Positions 8,888 through 18,500 of a stretch of 64,000 bases of DNA are shown one piece after another; positions within the stretch are counted from its first letter, which is position 1; each line of letters begins with the position of its first letter. The DNA comes from Anaerobiospirillum succiniciproducens DSM 6400. Lineage in GTDB: Bacteria > Pseudomonadota > Gammaproteobacteria > Enterobacterales > Succinivibrionaceae. The notes under the pieces were generated by a model. That model did not search any database and was not told the DNA's origin. It worked only from the letters and a program-made list of their open reading frames with translations. Both the position numbers and the translations under genes were made by a program. Location: contig NZ_AXWV01000001.1 in assembly GCF_000482845.1 (NCBI RefSeq), positions 62,001-126,000 of the forward strand. The letters are read 5' to 3'.

Positions 8888-9611
8888 TAGCTCTACATTA
8901 TCTAAAGATGCAAGAGCTCTAATGACGATAACAGCCAAGAATTTACATCGCATTAGACATCTTGCCTCAAACATAGATTTTAGCTGCAGCTTCACACTCA
9001 CAAGCAAACAGCTTAAGTAAGAAAAATCAGACTCACTTCAGCCTAATGAACAAGGCAGCAGCTAAGGCATTAGGTTTATAGAGCTACCAAAGCTCCAAAA
9101 CATTTTTTTACCCAAAACCATAGACTCAAAGCACCTTTTGAGCATCTCGTGCCAACGACAGCATGATCTTAAGACAGCTTAACTATTAAGAGCCGATGGC
9201 TTTATCTAGATGGGCTTTCACAAGCACAAAGCCAATCATCAAATAAGCGTCATTAAGGATAAGGGCAAGTCAAATATGGCACTGCTTAGATCTAAGCTCA
9301 TGATGCAAGCTTGTATACCAGTGTCAGTGCCACTAAGGCATGGCAGTACTCTTTATAGCATGGCCACAGAACGCGCCCTGTTAAGAGTAGCTACATAAGA
9401 TAGGCATTATAAGCAGCACATAGATGTCTAAGTTACATGAGAACAGGGACAAGAAAAGTAGCTAAGAGCAAGGGAGCATGAGCAGCAAGTAGCTAGCACA
9501 TAAGAAAGCAACACAGTGCAGCTACTTTTGGCAGTAAGTTCTTAGCAAGCTCTCTGTTGATGCAAGTATGGTTTTGAAGTGGGTAACAATCAAACAAACA
9601 GGATTTTAAGA
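8888..9611. other. Long spacer between argB and argA
   Basis: No gene is supported. A 62-codon plus-strand frame at 9210-9398 has no ribosome binding site or recognisable content. A weak terminator-like hairpin, GAGCT/AGCTC at 9081-9095, is followed by a run of seven T at 9103-9109. It could end argB transcripts. Confidence 0.4.
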
Positions 9612-10289
9612 ATGAGCAACCACTTAAGCGCAGTGTCTACTATGGCAAATAATAAGAACATGGAAGCGATCCCTTTTGTCTATCGCGATGAGTTTCATGG
9701 TGCAAGCATTGATGAGCTCTATCAATACGCCACCAAGCTTAATGCAAGCAACAGCCTTTCTGATGAGAAGCTGCAGCATATTGCTGCTGCTTTAAATGAG
9801 GTGCAGGACATTCTTGCAACTCACAATACCGCTAGATTCACAGTACGTCAGGCCAGACTTTCTGACATCGATTCACTGCAGAAGATGGTCAACTACTGGG
9901 CTCAAAAGGGTGAGAATCTGCCTCGTTCTAGAGAAGATCTCATTAGAAACATTCAGTCTTTTGCCGTATGCGTAAAAGACGGTGAGGTCTTAGGCTGTGC
10001 CTGTTTATACGTTTACGATACTGGTCTTGCTGAGATCCGTTCATTAGGCGTTAGCCCAGATATTCAGCGCATGGGTCAAGGCAGAGCCATTGTAGAGTTC
10101 CTCATTCATAAAGCTCAGCTCTTTGAGCTCAAGAAGGTCTTTGCTCTGACTAGAAATCCAAACTTCTTTAGCAAGGTAGGTTTTACCAAAACCACCATTG
10201 ATGCTCTGCCAGAGAAGATTTTAAAAGACTGCGACAAATGTCCAAAGCGACATTGCTGTGATGAAGTTGCATATGAGTTCAACTTCTAA
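9612..10289 (+). CDS. argA: Single-domain N-acetylglutamate synthase (GNAT type)
   Basis: Likely acetylates glutamate with acetyl-CoA, the first step of arginine synthesis. The GNAT core is visible from FTVRQARLSDIDSL to the acetyl-CoA loop SPDIQRMGQGRAIVEFLI. The ending LPEKILKDCDKCPKRHCCDEVA matches the C-terminal cysteine block of ArgA and ArgH-A synthase domains. Classical E. coli ArgA has an additional amino-acid-kinase domain, which is absent here. In its place is an N-terminal region of about 85 residues that looks helical. I choose the ATG at 9612 (AGGA 8 nt upstream) over the GTG at 9579. Genomic position between argB and argD supports the call. Confidence 0.85.
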   Translation: MSNHLSAVSTMANNKNMEAIPFVYRDEFHGASIDELYQYATKLNASNSLSDEKLQHIAAALNEVQDILATHNTARFTVRQARLSDIDSLQKMVNYWAQKGENLPRSREDLIRNIQSFAVCVKDGEVLGCACLYVYDTGLAEIRSLGVSPDIQRMGQGRAIVEFLIHKAQLFELKKVFALTRNPNFFSKVGFTKTTIDALPEKILKDCDKCPKRHCCDEVAYEFNF

Positions 10290-10644
10290 AGAAAAGCTCA
10301 AAACAAACATCAAGAGCTAATACATTTAACCTATGAGCTATAGACTAAGCCAAACAAACAGCAAAGCTAACACATACAACTCCGCCCCTCACAGATGTAG
10401 CCTAAGAACTGCGCAGCTGCATGAGTATGAGTGTGCATGCAGCCAAGCGATGAGTGCAGTGGATGAGCTAATCCATAAAGCCAAGACTAGCAAATAAAGC
10501 GTGTTGGTGCGGCCGGAGCAATTAACCGCTAAAGAAGATACATGCGACTACGTCAAGTAAGGCGTATAGCTAGCCTCGTGTGGCGGTGGCTGATAGTTTG
10601 ATGAGTATGTCTATGGCTAGTGCGCAGCTAAGAAGAGAATACCG
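10290..10644. other. Spacer between argA and argD
   Basis: 355 bp with no supported gene, strong terminator or clear tandem repeat. argD has its own AGAAGAG ribosome binding site at the end of this stretch. Confidence 0.4.
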
Positions 10645-11865
10645 ATGAAAGTTACAAGAAAGACATTTGATGAGGTCATGATTCCTTGTTATAGCCCATT
10701 ACCAATGGTGCTTGAGAAGGGTAAAGGTTGCTATCTTTACGATACTGATGGCAATAAGTATTTAGACATGACTGCAGGTATTGCAGTTAATTGCTTAGGC
10801 CATAATCACAAGGGCGTTACCAAGGTCATCAAGAAGCAATGCAGCAAGCTTATTCATGCTTGTAATATCTTTGTAAACGATCAGACCTTAACCTTAGCTA
10901 AAAAGCTCACTGCCATTAGTGGCTTTGACAGAGCGTTCTTTACTAACTCTGGTGCAGAGGCAAATGAGGCAGCTCTCAAGCTTGCTCGTCGTGTTGCTTA
11001 CGATAACTATGGTGAAGAGAAAGATCAGATTATATCCTTTTACCACTCTTTCCACGGCCGTACTCTCTTTTCTGTATCCGTTGGTGGTCAGGAGAAATAC
11101 TCTAAAGGTTTTGGTCCAGTCCCTGGTGGCATTACCCATATTCCATACAATGATATCGATACCTTTACGTCAACCATTAGCGATAAGACCTGTGCCGTTA
11201 TCTTAGAGACTATTCAAGGTGAGGGCGGCATTATTGAGGGCAATATCGACTTTATCAAAAAGGTTAGAGAGCTGTGCGACAAATACCATGCTGTGCTGAT
11301 TTTTGATGAGGTACAGACCGGTGTGGGTAGAACTGGATCCTTCTACTCTTTTGAGCAAGTTGGCGTGCGTCCTGATATTCTCTCCACAGCTAAGGGTTTA
11401 GCTGCAGGTTTGCCAATCGGTGCGATCTTAACTAGCGATGAACTTGCCAAGCACTTTACCCCTGGTACTCACGGTACTACCTTCGGTGGTAATGCACTTG
11501 CCTGTTCTGTTGGCTCATATGTAGTCGATACCGTAAGCGATGAAAAGTTTTTACAGTCAGTAAGAGAAAAGGGCGAGCTTATTCATAAGCTCCTAACCAA
11601 GCTTGGCAAAAAGTATGGTGTCTTTGATGAGATCCGTGGCAAAGGCTTAATGGTGGGAGCTCACCTTAGCAAGGATTATTTAGGCAAGTCTGGTGCTATT
11701 CAGAAGCTGTGTGCCAAATACGGCCTCTTTGTCTTAGTTGCCAATCCTGATGTGGTTAGACTTACTCCACCACTCATCATTAGCAATAGACAAATCCATC
11801 AGGGCATGAAGATGCTCGAAAAGGCCTTATCAGAGTTTGTCAAAACCGAGTCCAAATCAAATTAA
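10645..11865 (+). CDS. argD: Acetylornithine aminotransferase
   Basis: PLP-dependent transamination of N-acetylglutamate semialdehyde to N-acetylornithine. Class III aminotransferase features are clear: the NSGAEANEAALKLAR phosphate-binding segment, LIFDEVQTGVGRTG with Asp221, and the Schiff-base lysine Lys250 in STAKGLAAGLPIGA. The length of 406 residues is standard. In enterobacteria the same enzyme also serves lysine synthesis as succinyl-diaminopimelate aminotransferase; that is family knowledge only. A GATC-bearing terminator follows at 12041-12102. Confidence 0.94.
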   Translation: MKVTRKTFDEVMIPCYSPLPMVLEKGKGCYLYDTDGNKYLDMTAGIAVNCLGHNHKGVTKVIKKQCSKLIHACNIFVNDQTLTLAKKLTAISGFDRAFFTNSGAEANEAALKLARRVAYDNYGEEKDQIISFYHSFHGRTLFSVSVGGQEKYSKGFGPVPGGITHIPYNDIDTFTSTISDKTCAVILETIQGEGGIIEGNIDFIKKVRELCDKYHAVLIFDEVQTGVGRTGSFYSFEQVGVRPDILSTAKGLAAGLPIGAILTSDELAKHFTPGTHGTTFGGNALACSVGSYVVDTVSDEKFLQSVREKGELIHKLLTKLGKKYGVFDEIRGKGLMVGAHLSKDYLGKSGAIQKLCAKYGLFVLVANPDVVRLTPPLIISNRQIHQGMKMLEKALSEFVKTESKSN

Positions 11866-12040
11866 AAATCCAAATCCAAGTAGCAAGCATCAAGCTACCC
11901 ATAAAGCAAGTACCAGGCTAGCCATAAAGCAAGCGCAAGCAGTACCTTAAGCTAGTGTAAGTGCGCCTCTTAGGCCCTTAGCCAGGCTACGCTCCTTTGC
12001 AATTGGCGATGCTATGCCTGCGATTCAGGCAAAGAATATT

Positions 12041-12102
12041 AAAAGCGATCAGAGGCTAAGACTATGGATTGCATGATCCTAGTACAAGCGCTGATCGCTT
12101 TT
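12041..12102 (+). terminator. Terminator downstream of argD
   Basis: AAAAGCGATCAG (12041-12052) is perfectly complementary to CTGATCGCTTTT (12091-12102), with TTGTTGTTTT after it. The loop of 38 nt is long. A small hairpin GCCTG/CAGGC lies just before it at 12016-12030. Confidence 0.7.
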
Positions 12103-12543
12103 GTTGTTTTGGGGCACGATGCAGTGCCTCTGATCTCGCTTGTAGTAGCTGCAGGTGTGTGCGGGCGCTCTTGCGTTTATGCCTCGTGTTTAGATAATGG
12201 TATGAGAGCGTGATCGCTGAGAGCATTATGTCTTAAGAAGTCGGTGGCATATCGGTACGCTTATGATGCTTATGTGATGCTTAAGCGATGCATATTTACG
12301 TGGCGTGGGATCAGAACGTTTGCACGGAAAGATGCTGCTTATTGGGATCGCGGGGCGGCTCTGAGCGGCTTAGGCTTGTGGAGATTACGTAGGATCATGG
12401 GGTATATGTGGTGTTGGCAGGATCGTAAGGACTGATCCTGGTATGGTTAGGATCATGGGGACTGATCCTAGGCGTTAATTAGCTGAAGTTCACAAAAATT
12501 TTGCGTCGATGGTATGTGCATTTCCTGTGATCGGTTATCTTTT

Positions 12544-12551
12544 GCTATAAT
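12544..12551 (+). promoter_or_regulatory. Extended -10 promoter for the candidate sRNA
   Basis: TTTGCTATAAT gives a consensus TGn extension followed by TATAAT (12546-12551). The expected start is near 12558. A 13-bp palindrome, AGATCAGTGATCT (12561-12573), lies just after that point and could be an operator. Confidence 0.6.
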
Positions 12552-12557
12552 CAGCCC

Positions 12558-12716
12558 ATGAGATCAGTGATCTTGATGATCTTTAAGCTGTTTTTGAAGA
12601 TCAGATCTTTGATCTTGAATACGTAAAAACCGCTTGTATATGCGGTTAAGATGTTATCAGTGCAACGATAACGACTTTGGCTAAGCCATATATGGATCTT
12701 AGCGATCCTGGCTTTT
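12558..12716 (+). ncRNA. Candidate small RNA, about 160 nt, GATC-rich
   Basis: Between an extended -10 promoter and a terminator I can pair four stems. AAGATCA/TGATCTT is at 12597-12616, AACCGC/GCGGTT at 12628-12647 and GTTATC/GATAAC at 12653-12672. The terminator stem AAGCCA..GGATC/GATCC.TGGCTT spans 12683-12714 and has a 5-nt bulge; the TTTT at 12713-12716 follows. No open frame with a ribosome binding site is present. It could instead be an untranslated segment upstream of dgkA, whose start lies about 245 bp beyond the terminator. Confidence 0.55.
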
Positions 12717-12960
12717 GTATATAGCGCTTAGATTTAGCTATTTTAGATGGTGTGAGTGATGATCGCGCCTTAATTTTAGGTATCTAAGGTGCTGTATATA
12801 CATGAGTATGCACTCAGTTTGTATTTAAACTTTGCTGCCTTGAATAGCCTTTGTGCGCTATTTAAATGACAATTTACTCTTGCTTGAAGTTGTAAGACTA
12901 ACTTTAGTTTTCGTGTGCCTGATGCAATATTGATTTTCGATTGATACAGGATTACATCAA

Positions 12961-13323
12961 ATGGCAAAACCTGGTGCTACAGGACTTACTCGTATTTTTA
13001 ATGCAGGTAAGTATAGTATGCAGGGCTTTAAAGCAGGACTTAAGAACGAGGCAGCGCTGCGCCAAGAGCTGGCACTTTCTATAGTATTAACCATCCTTGC
13101 TTTTGTCTTCGCTGATAGTGCAGTAGAGTTTTTGCTTTTAGTAATCATGCCTTGGCTTACCTTTACTGTGGAGTTATTAAACTCTGCAATTGAGGCTGTG
13201 GTTGATCGCATTGGCGATGAGTACCATGAGCTTTCTGGTAGAGCTAAAGACATCGGTTCAGCAGCTGTCTTTGTGATGCTGTGTTTAACCGCTTTAACTT
13301 GGATTGCAATCTTATTCTTCTAA
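12961..13323 (+). CDS. dgkA: Diacylglycerol kinase
   Basis: Inner-membrane enzyme that phosphorylates diacylglycerol to phosphatidic acid, recycling lipid from membrane-derived oligosaccharide or LPS modification. The 120-residue length and three hydrophobic helices are standard. The signature ELLNSAIEAVVDRIGDEYHE includes Glu71 and Glu78, matching E. coli Glu69 and Glu76, followed by LSGRAKDIGSAAV. An AGGA ribosome binding site lies 9 nt before the ATG. The gene stands alone between two long spacers. Confidence 0.96.
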   Translation: MAKPGATGLTRIFNAGKYSMQGFKAGLKNEAALRQELALSIVLTILAFVFADSAVEFLLLVIMPWLTFTVELLNSAIEAVVDRIGDEYHELSGRAKDIGSAAVFVMLCLTALTWIAILFF

Positions 13324-13503
13324 GTTTTTATCAATTTACAAGTCTTAATCTAGTGAGCTTAAGTGCTACTAGAAAAAGCAATAACCTGGTATGAGTTGCT
13401 AGAACACATTAAAGCCTTTGAGGCTATTTGTTTAACTAGCACTAAGCCGTAAACCCTTCACTAAAGTATGAGTAGCTTTCTAAGCTCTCATCACACTACC
13501 TCA

Positions 13504-13534
13504 GACAGGGTATTTACCGTAAATAACGCCTGTC
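13504..13534. promoter_or_regulatory. Nested palindrome just upstream of the tadA fusion gene
   Basis: GACAGG (13504-13509) and CCTGTC (13529-13534) flank a near-perfect inner palindrome, TATTTAC-c-GTAAATA (13511-13525). As RNA it forms a two-step hairpin with no U-tract, ending about 38 nt before the ATG. It could be an operator or a translation-control hairpin. Confidence 0.45.
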
Positions 13535-13571
13535 CGCAGAACAAGGAACAAGTCAGTTGGGAAGAAAAGTT

Positions 13572-15254
13572 ATGGATGAACAACAATTCAGAGAACTGAT
13601 CGGAACCGATAGGCGTCTAAAATTCAATCGTCAACCAGGCAATGGCGGTGAGGGCGGTTTTGTATACACTGTCCTTTCATTTATCTGCGAGACTGTGGGC
13701 GGTAAAGTTCGTACCCACGATGGTTACCGTATTGGCGAGATTCGTACTGGTGCTTACGGTCAGGTCATCCCATCAAAGAAGTTTGTTGAGATGTTCCCTC
13801 AGTTCCGTACTATCAAGATCATTCGCACCGCGACTGGTCTTGTCTTTGAGGAATCACAGACCCCAATTATTGCTGTTGGTGAAGATGGCGATTCCTCTTT
13901 AGCCGCTGGCCGCGCTATCAAGGCTGCAGCTCACGCTAAGCAGACTTCAAAGAGCGGCAATGCCAAGATCGAAAGAAAGCCACGCGGCAAGAACCAGACA
14001 GTCAAGAAGACTGAGACTAAGGCAAAGGCAGATACCGTAGCTGAGAGCAAGGCAGCTCCAAAGCCAGCAGCACCAAAGGCCGCCGCAGAAAAGACAACTG
14101 CAGCTAAGAGCACTGCCACTAAGGCAGCTCCAAAGGCACCTGCAGCCAAGGCAACTGCCACTAAGGCAGCTACAAAGGCAACTGCAGCCAAGGCAACTGC
14201 CACCAAGGCAGCTCCAAAGACTGCCGCTGCAAATGCAACTGCAGCTAAGGCCACTCCAAAGGCTGCCGCTGCAAAGGCTGCTGCTAAGACCACTGCTGCT
14301 AAGGATGCACCAAAGGCCGCCGCTGCAACTGCAACTAAGGCTGCTCCAAAGGCCGCCGCAGCAAAGAGCACAGCAGCTAAGGCAGCTCCAAAGGCTGCTG
14401 CCAAGACCACTGCTGCAAAGGCAACTGCTAAGAGCACTGCAACCAAGGCTACTGCTAAGAGCACTGCAAGCAAGGCTACTGCTGCAAAGAAGAGCACCAC
14501 TAAGAGTGCTGCAGCTAAGGTGGTAAAGGCTCCTAAGGTAGTAGATCAAGCTACCCACGAAAAGTACATGGCCATGGCTCTTGAAGAGGCTAACAAGGCC
14601 AAAGAGTTAGGTGAAGTACCAGTAGGCGCAATTATCGTCGCTAGCGACGGTACTATTGTCTCTCGTGGTTGCAACCGTACGATCGTTGACCATGATGCTA
14701 CTGCACACGCTGAGATCGTGGCTTTACGTCGTGCCGGTATTGCCATGGGAAACTATCGTTTAAACGATCTGACCATGTACGTGACCTTAGAGCCATGCTG
14801 CATGTGTGTCATGGCATGTATTCACGCACGTATCAAGGCTATCGTTTACGGTGCTGAGGATCCAAAGACTGGTGCTTGCAACTCAGTATTTGACTTAGCT
14901 GATGACGATCGTCACAACCACCGTGTTGAGATCATGGGCGGTATCTTAGAGTCTGAGTGTGGTCAAATCTTAACTGATTTCTTCAAGACCCGTCGTGCTG
15001 AGCAAAAGAGCTCTAAGATGGCTGCCTCTGCTAAGCGTACTTGTGCGAAGACCACTAAAGCATGTGCCTCAAAAAGCCCAGCTAAGAGTGTAACTAAGAG
15101 CGCAAGCAAGGCTGCTCCTAAGAGTGCTGCCAAGAGTGCCGCTAAGAGCACTAAGAGCGCTGCTAAGAGCACCGCTAAGCGCACTGCAGCTAAGAAAACT
15201 GCAAAGAAAACAACTGCAAAAAGCAGAACTAGCAAGACCACTAAGGCAAGCTAA
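13572..15254 (+). CDS. tadA: tRNA adenosine(34) deaminase TadA within a large Ala/Lys-rich fusion protein
   Basis: Deaminates the wobble adenosine to inosine in tRNA-Arg(ACG). The deaminase domain (roughly residues 325-480) carries the zinc motifs HAE (His379, Glu381) and EPCCMC (Cys409, Cys412), then the NHRVEIMGGIL and FFKTRR elements seen in E. coli TadA. E. coli TadA is about 167 residues; this protein is 560. It adds an unrecognised N-terminal domain of about 110 residues, a roughly 200-residue Ala/Lys/Thr-rich linker like histone H1 or AlgP, and a second basic tail of about 75 residues. I use the ATG at 13572 (GGAAG 8 nt upstream) rather than the TTG at 13557. A strong terminator follows. 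Confidence 0.9.
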   Translation: MDEQQFRELIGTDRRLKFNRQPGNGGEGGFVYTVLSFICETVGGKVRTHDGYRIGEIRTGAYGQVIPSKKFVEMFPQFRTIKIIRTATGLVFEESQTPIIAVGEDGDSSLAAGRAIKAAAHAKQTSKSGNAKIERKPRGKNQTVKKTETKAKADTVAESKAAPKPAAPKAAAEKTTAAKSTATKAAPKAPAAKATATKAATKATAAKATATKAAPKTAAANATAAKATPKAAAAKAAAKTTAAKDAPKAAAATATKAAPKAAAAKSTAAKAAPKAAAKTTAAKATAKSTATKATAKSTASKATAAKKSTTKSAAAKVVKAPKVVDQATHEKYMAMALEEANKAKELGEVPVGAIIVASDGTIVSRGCNRTIVDHDATAHAEIVALRRAGIAMGNYRLNDLTMYVTLEPCCMCVMACIHARIKAIVYGAEDPKTGACNSVFDLADDDRHNHRVEIMGGILESECGQILTDFFKTRRAEQKSSKMAASAKRTCAKTTKACASKSPAKSVTKSASKAAPKSAAKSAAKSTKSAAKSTAKRTAAKKTAKKTTAKSRTSKTTKAS

Positions 15255-15281
15255 TTAGTTTAATTTGCTGCGTTTTCGCTT

Positions 15282-15314
15282 AAAAAGGCCGTATCGTTTG
15301 ATGCGGCTTTTTTT
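15282..15314 (+). terminator. Intrinsic terminator after tadA
   Basis: GCCGTATC (15288-15295) pairs with GATGCGGC (15300-15307), one G.U, across a GTTT loop, followed by seven T. Confidence 0.9.
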
Positions 15315-15555
15315 ATTGGTGAAAAAGATAGTGAGCAAAGGTTAGATTGTGCGTCAAAAGCTAGGTAAAATAAGGCTTGATGCAATTTGTTTACATCTAG
15401 CAACTATTTAATGAACTCATAGGTTAATATGAGTACCTGTGCATGCAGTGTGTGGTGAGCTAAAAGCTTTTTCTTTAGCTACTGAGAGCATAGTGCAAGG
15501 TAAAGATTCATCGCTGTGATGGATCTAGCGGTCAAAACAGTCGTAGGCGGAAAAA
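15315..15555. other. Spacer upstream of the AAA-like giant gene
   Basis: About 240 bp with no supported gene or repeat. A purine-rich AGGCGG lies about 5 nt before the GTG start at 15556. Confidence 0.35.
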
Positions 15556-18500
15556 GTGAGCAAGGAAGATTTAGCAGTACAGGTTGATGAACTCATGGCC
15601 ACTGATAAGGCTCAGGAGGAGACTGTACATGATCCTTTAACTAAGCTAATAACTGAAGGTCTGTTTATAGATAAGACCTTGCTCATTAAAGAGTTTTTAA
15701 AGGACGAAGAGTCCCATAAGACTTATATCTTGCGCCCACATGGCTTTGGTAAGAGCACCTTGCTCGACATCATTGAGGCAATGTATACCGATATGGAGCG
15801 CCTCAAGGGCACTAAAGTTTATGAAGAGGGCTTTGATGAGTCTTTGCCTGTCATTCGTATTGACATGCAAAAGCTCATTGGTGCTTTTCCATTCCCAGTA
15901 AAGCTCGATTTTAACGCCAAGACCGCCGCCTGCGTTAAGAATCTCAAGCTTCTTTCTGCCCCAAATAATAAAGAAAAAGACGACTTTGGCTCTGCTCTTT
16001 TTGCTGCCTTCTACGAGCAAATTGCCTCTGGCAAGCAAGCTATCAAACCAAGCCGCACCACTAGCTCAGAGCACAACAATTCAGAGTCCCAAGCTAATGT
16101 AGATCGCCAGGCTGATGTAGAACGCCATGGTGCAGCTGCAGACAGCACAGCTAATGGAACTAACTTATCTGAGTCTACTGCAGATGATTCATCCTTAGCA
16201 TCAGGCAACGATAAGCACAGCGTGGGCGCACACAGTGCTGCTGATCGCTATGAAGAGGATTTAATTGCCTCTTTAGAGGCGCTCTCTACTCTTAGCGCAG
16301 ATGCTAAGACTAATGGCGACAAGAGCCAGGCTAGTGCTCAACGTGATGCTAGTTATCAAGATGAGTCTAGTGCTCGAGATGATGCTAGCCATGATGCTGA
16401 TAATAGTGAGACTGACGTTTACTATCAGAGCATTGATGAGCTTGGTAGAGGCGAGGCTAAAGCTTCTTTTATCAGCACTGAGCATGCGCTTAAAGGTGGT
16501 TCATTCCATAGTGCTAATCAAGCACATAAGTCTAGCAAGCGTGGCAAAGACCATGGTGCTGTGCAAGATAAGGTTAATGGTTCTTTTGAGCAGCAAGATG
16601 CGCTTAGTGATGGTGGTGTGGCTTTATTAGACTCAATCAACGAGAACTTTTCCTATATCCCAAGCCAGACCTCTGAAAAGTCATCGCTGTTTTATATTGC
16701 GCACTTACTCTCACGCTGTGAACACCGCTCCCGTGTGCTGCTCATCGATAACTTTGATGCGCCACTATTAGCTACTGCCTATGAGCCAGCCCTTTACAAT
16801 CGTAGAAGCCAGGTGATGCATTATCTGTTCACCATCTTAGGCACATATGCTCATGTCTTTAGACATATCATCATTACTAGCACCATGCCGTATGAATCTT
16901 ATGGCCCAGGCATGCGCGAGCGCAATCAAAATGATTTAGAGCTGGACATGAAGTTTAGCTACTCAGCTAAATGTGCCCAAATGATTGGTGTGTCTGAAGA
17001 GGATTTACTCTCTCCTCAGCTGTCCAAATACATGTCTAAGGCACTTTCCTATATGCAGGCTATTCATGCTAAGTACAAGGACAAAGACCTTGCAACTATG
17101 CATGATGATGCGCGTAGTAGCTTTAGACACATTTCCTTATCCATGCTAGAGCTCTTTGTCTCAGGCCCTTGTCCTCAGAGCACTAAAGAGCTTGCTAGCT
17201 TGCTGTCATCTTTTTACGGCAACTTTAGCTTTGACCGTATGACTCGTACTATGGCAGCCGTGTCGGTGGTGAATTTCCTGCGCCATCCTGAGTATGGCTT
17301 TGCTCCATATCGCTATGGTGCAGCTCCGCTTGATGTACGCTATGCCTTTGATATTAGCGGCAGCAGCATTGCTGATTTTATGCAAGTACTCTCTAATATC
17401 TTCAAGGGTGAGGAGCGCGTCTTACTAGAGAACGCCACACTGCCAAATGCATTGCGTCCAAATTCAGTAATTGACCGCATTGTTAAGCTGCAGCGCAATT
17501 TATATCGCCTCAAAGAGCTCAAAGAGCAAATAATCAAGGCCAAAGGAAAAGGCTACAAGGGCGAAGAGATTGAGCTCATTAACGAGCGTCTGATCTATAT
17601 TAGAGATCGCCTCAACGAAATCAAAAAGCAAATGCCTACTGAGCGCAGTGTCTCTAAGGCATTAGCCGCTAAGGTATTGCCACAAAAGAACGCCTCCAAC
17701 TCAGGTGGCTCTGTCATTTATGAAAGTGCCGCTGATACTGCAGCACCAAACGCTGCAAGCTCACAAGGTGCAGCAAGCGCACAGGATGCAGCAGCTGCCG
17801 CTAAGTCATCATCACAAGCAAGCAAAGAGAGCGAGTCAAAGAGCGCCCCGCGCCACAAGAGCCCATTTGCCATCATCGATGATGAGGATGAACTTGAACA
17901 GGCAACAGAAAATCAAGAGAGCTCGCCATCTAATACCAATAGTCCTAGCAACACTATCCAAGCCTATCTAGATGAGGTTGGCGAAAGCATTGAGGCAATC
18001 GAGCAACAAGCCGCTGCAGCCATGGCCAATGCAAATTTAGACGTGCAAGAGGCCAATGCTATCGATGAGGGTAACGGCACAGCTGCTACCAACAATACCG
18101 ATGAGCCAAGTGACTCAAACGCTAACGGTCAAGATGCAGCTGCTGCTCCATCTGCTAGCGGTAATGCACAAAATAGCGGTATCAATAGTGCCAAGTCACA
18201 AGATGGCCAAGCAGCCGCTAGCAATTATGCCATGTCTAATGCATCCGTAAAGGATGATGGTAATGCTGCTCAAAGCGATTTTAGCGAAGAGACCATGGGT
18301 GTTATCACCGATGAGCTTGCTGATGGCAAAATCGATTTAATTGCGCCAGTACGTGGCCGCAATGGCCAGAATATGGAGTCTCCAGAAGAGCGCGAGATGA
18401 TGCGTCGTATGCCTTTAGGCATGACGCTAAGCCATTTGATGGTAGCTTTTGGTTATTTGACCACTTGTCGCTACGAAAACTACGAGCTCTTATCCACCAT

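Noticed and set aside
9210-9398. 62-codon plus-strand frame between argB and argA
   Set aside because: No ribosome binding site or family resemblance.
12244-12435. 63-codon plus-strand frame after argD
   Set aside because: No ribosome binding site and no recognisable content; it lies in the GATC-rich spacer.
12040-12760. GATC-rich region considered as oriC
   Set aside because: No TTATNCACA boxes found in it; the GATC sites lie in hairpins and a terminator instead.
13931-14558. Long minus-strand open frames (189 and 203 codons) opposite the tadA linker
   Set aside because: They are the complement of the repetitive Ala/Lys/Thr linker, have no ribosome binding site and encode only low-complexity Leu/Ala or Ser/Cys text.
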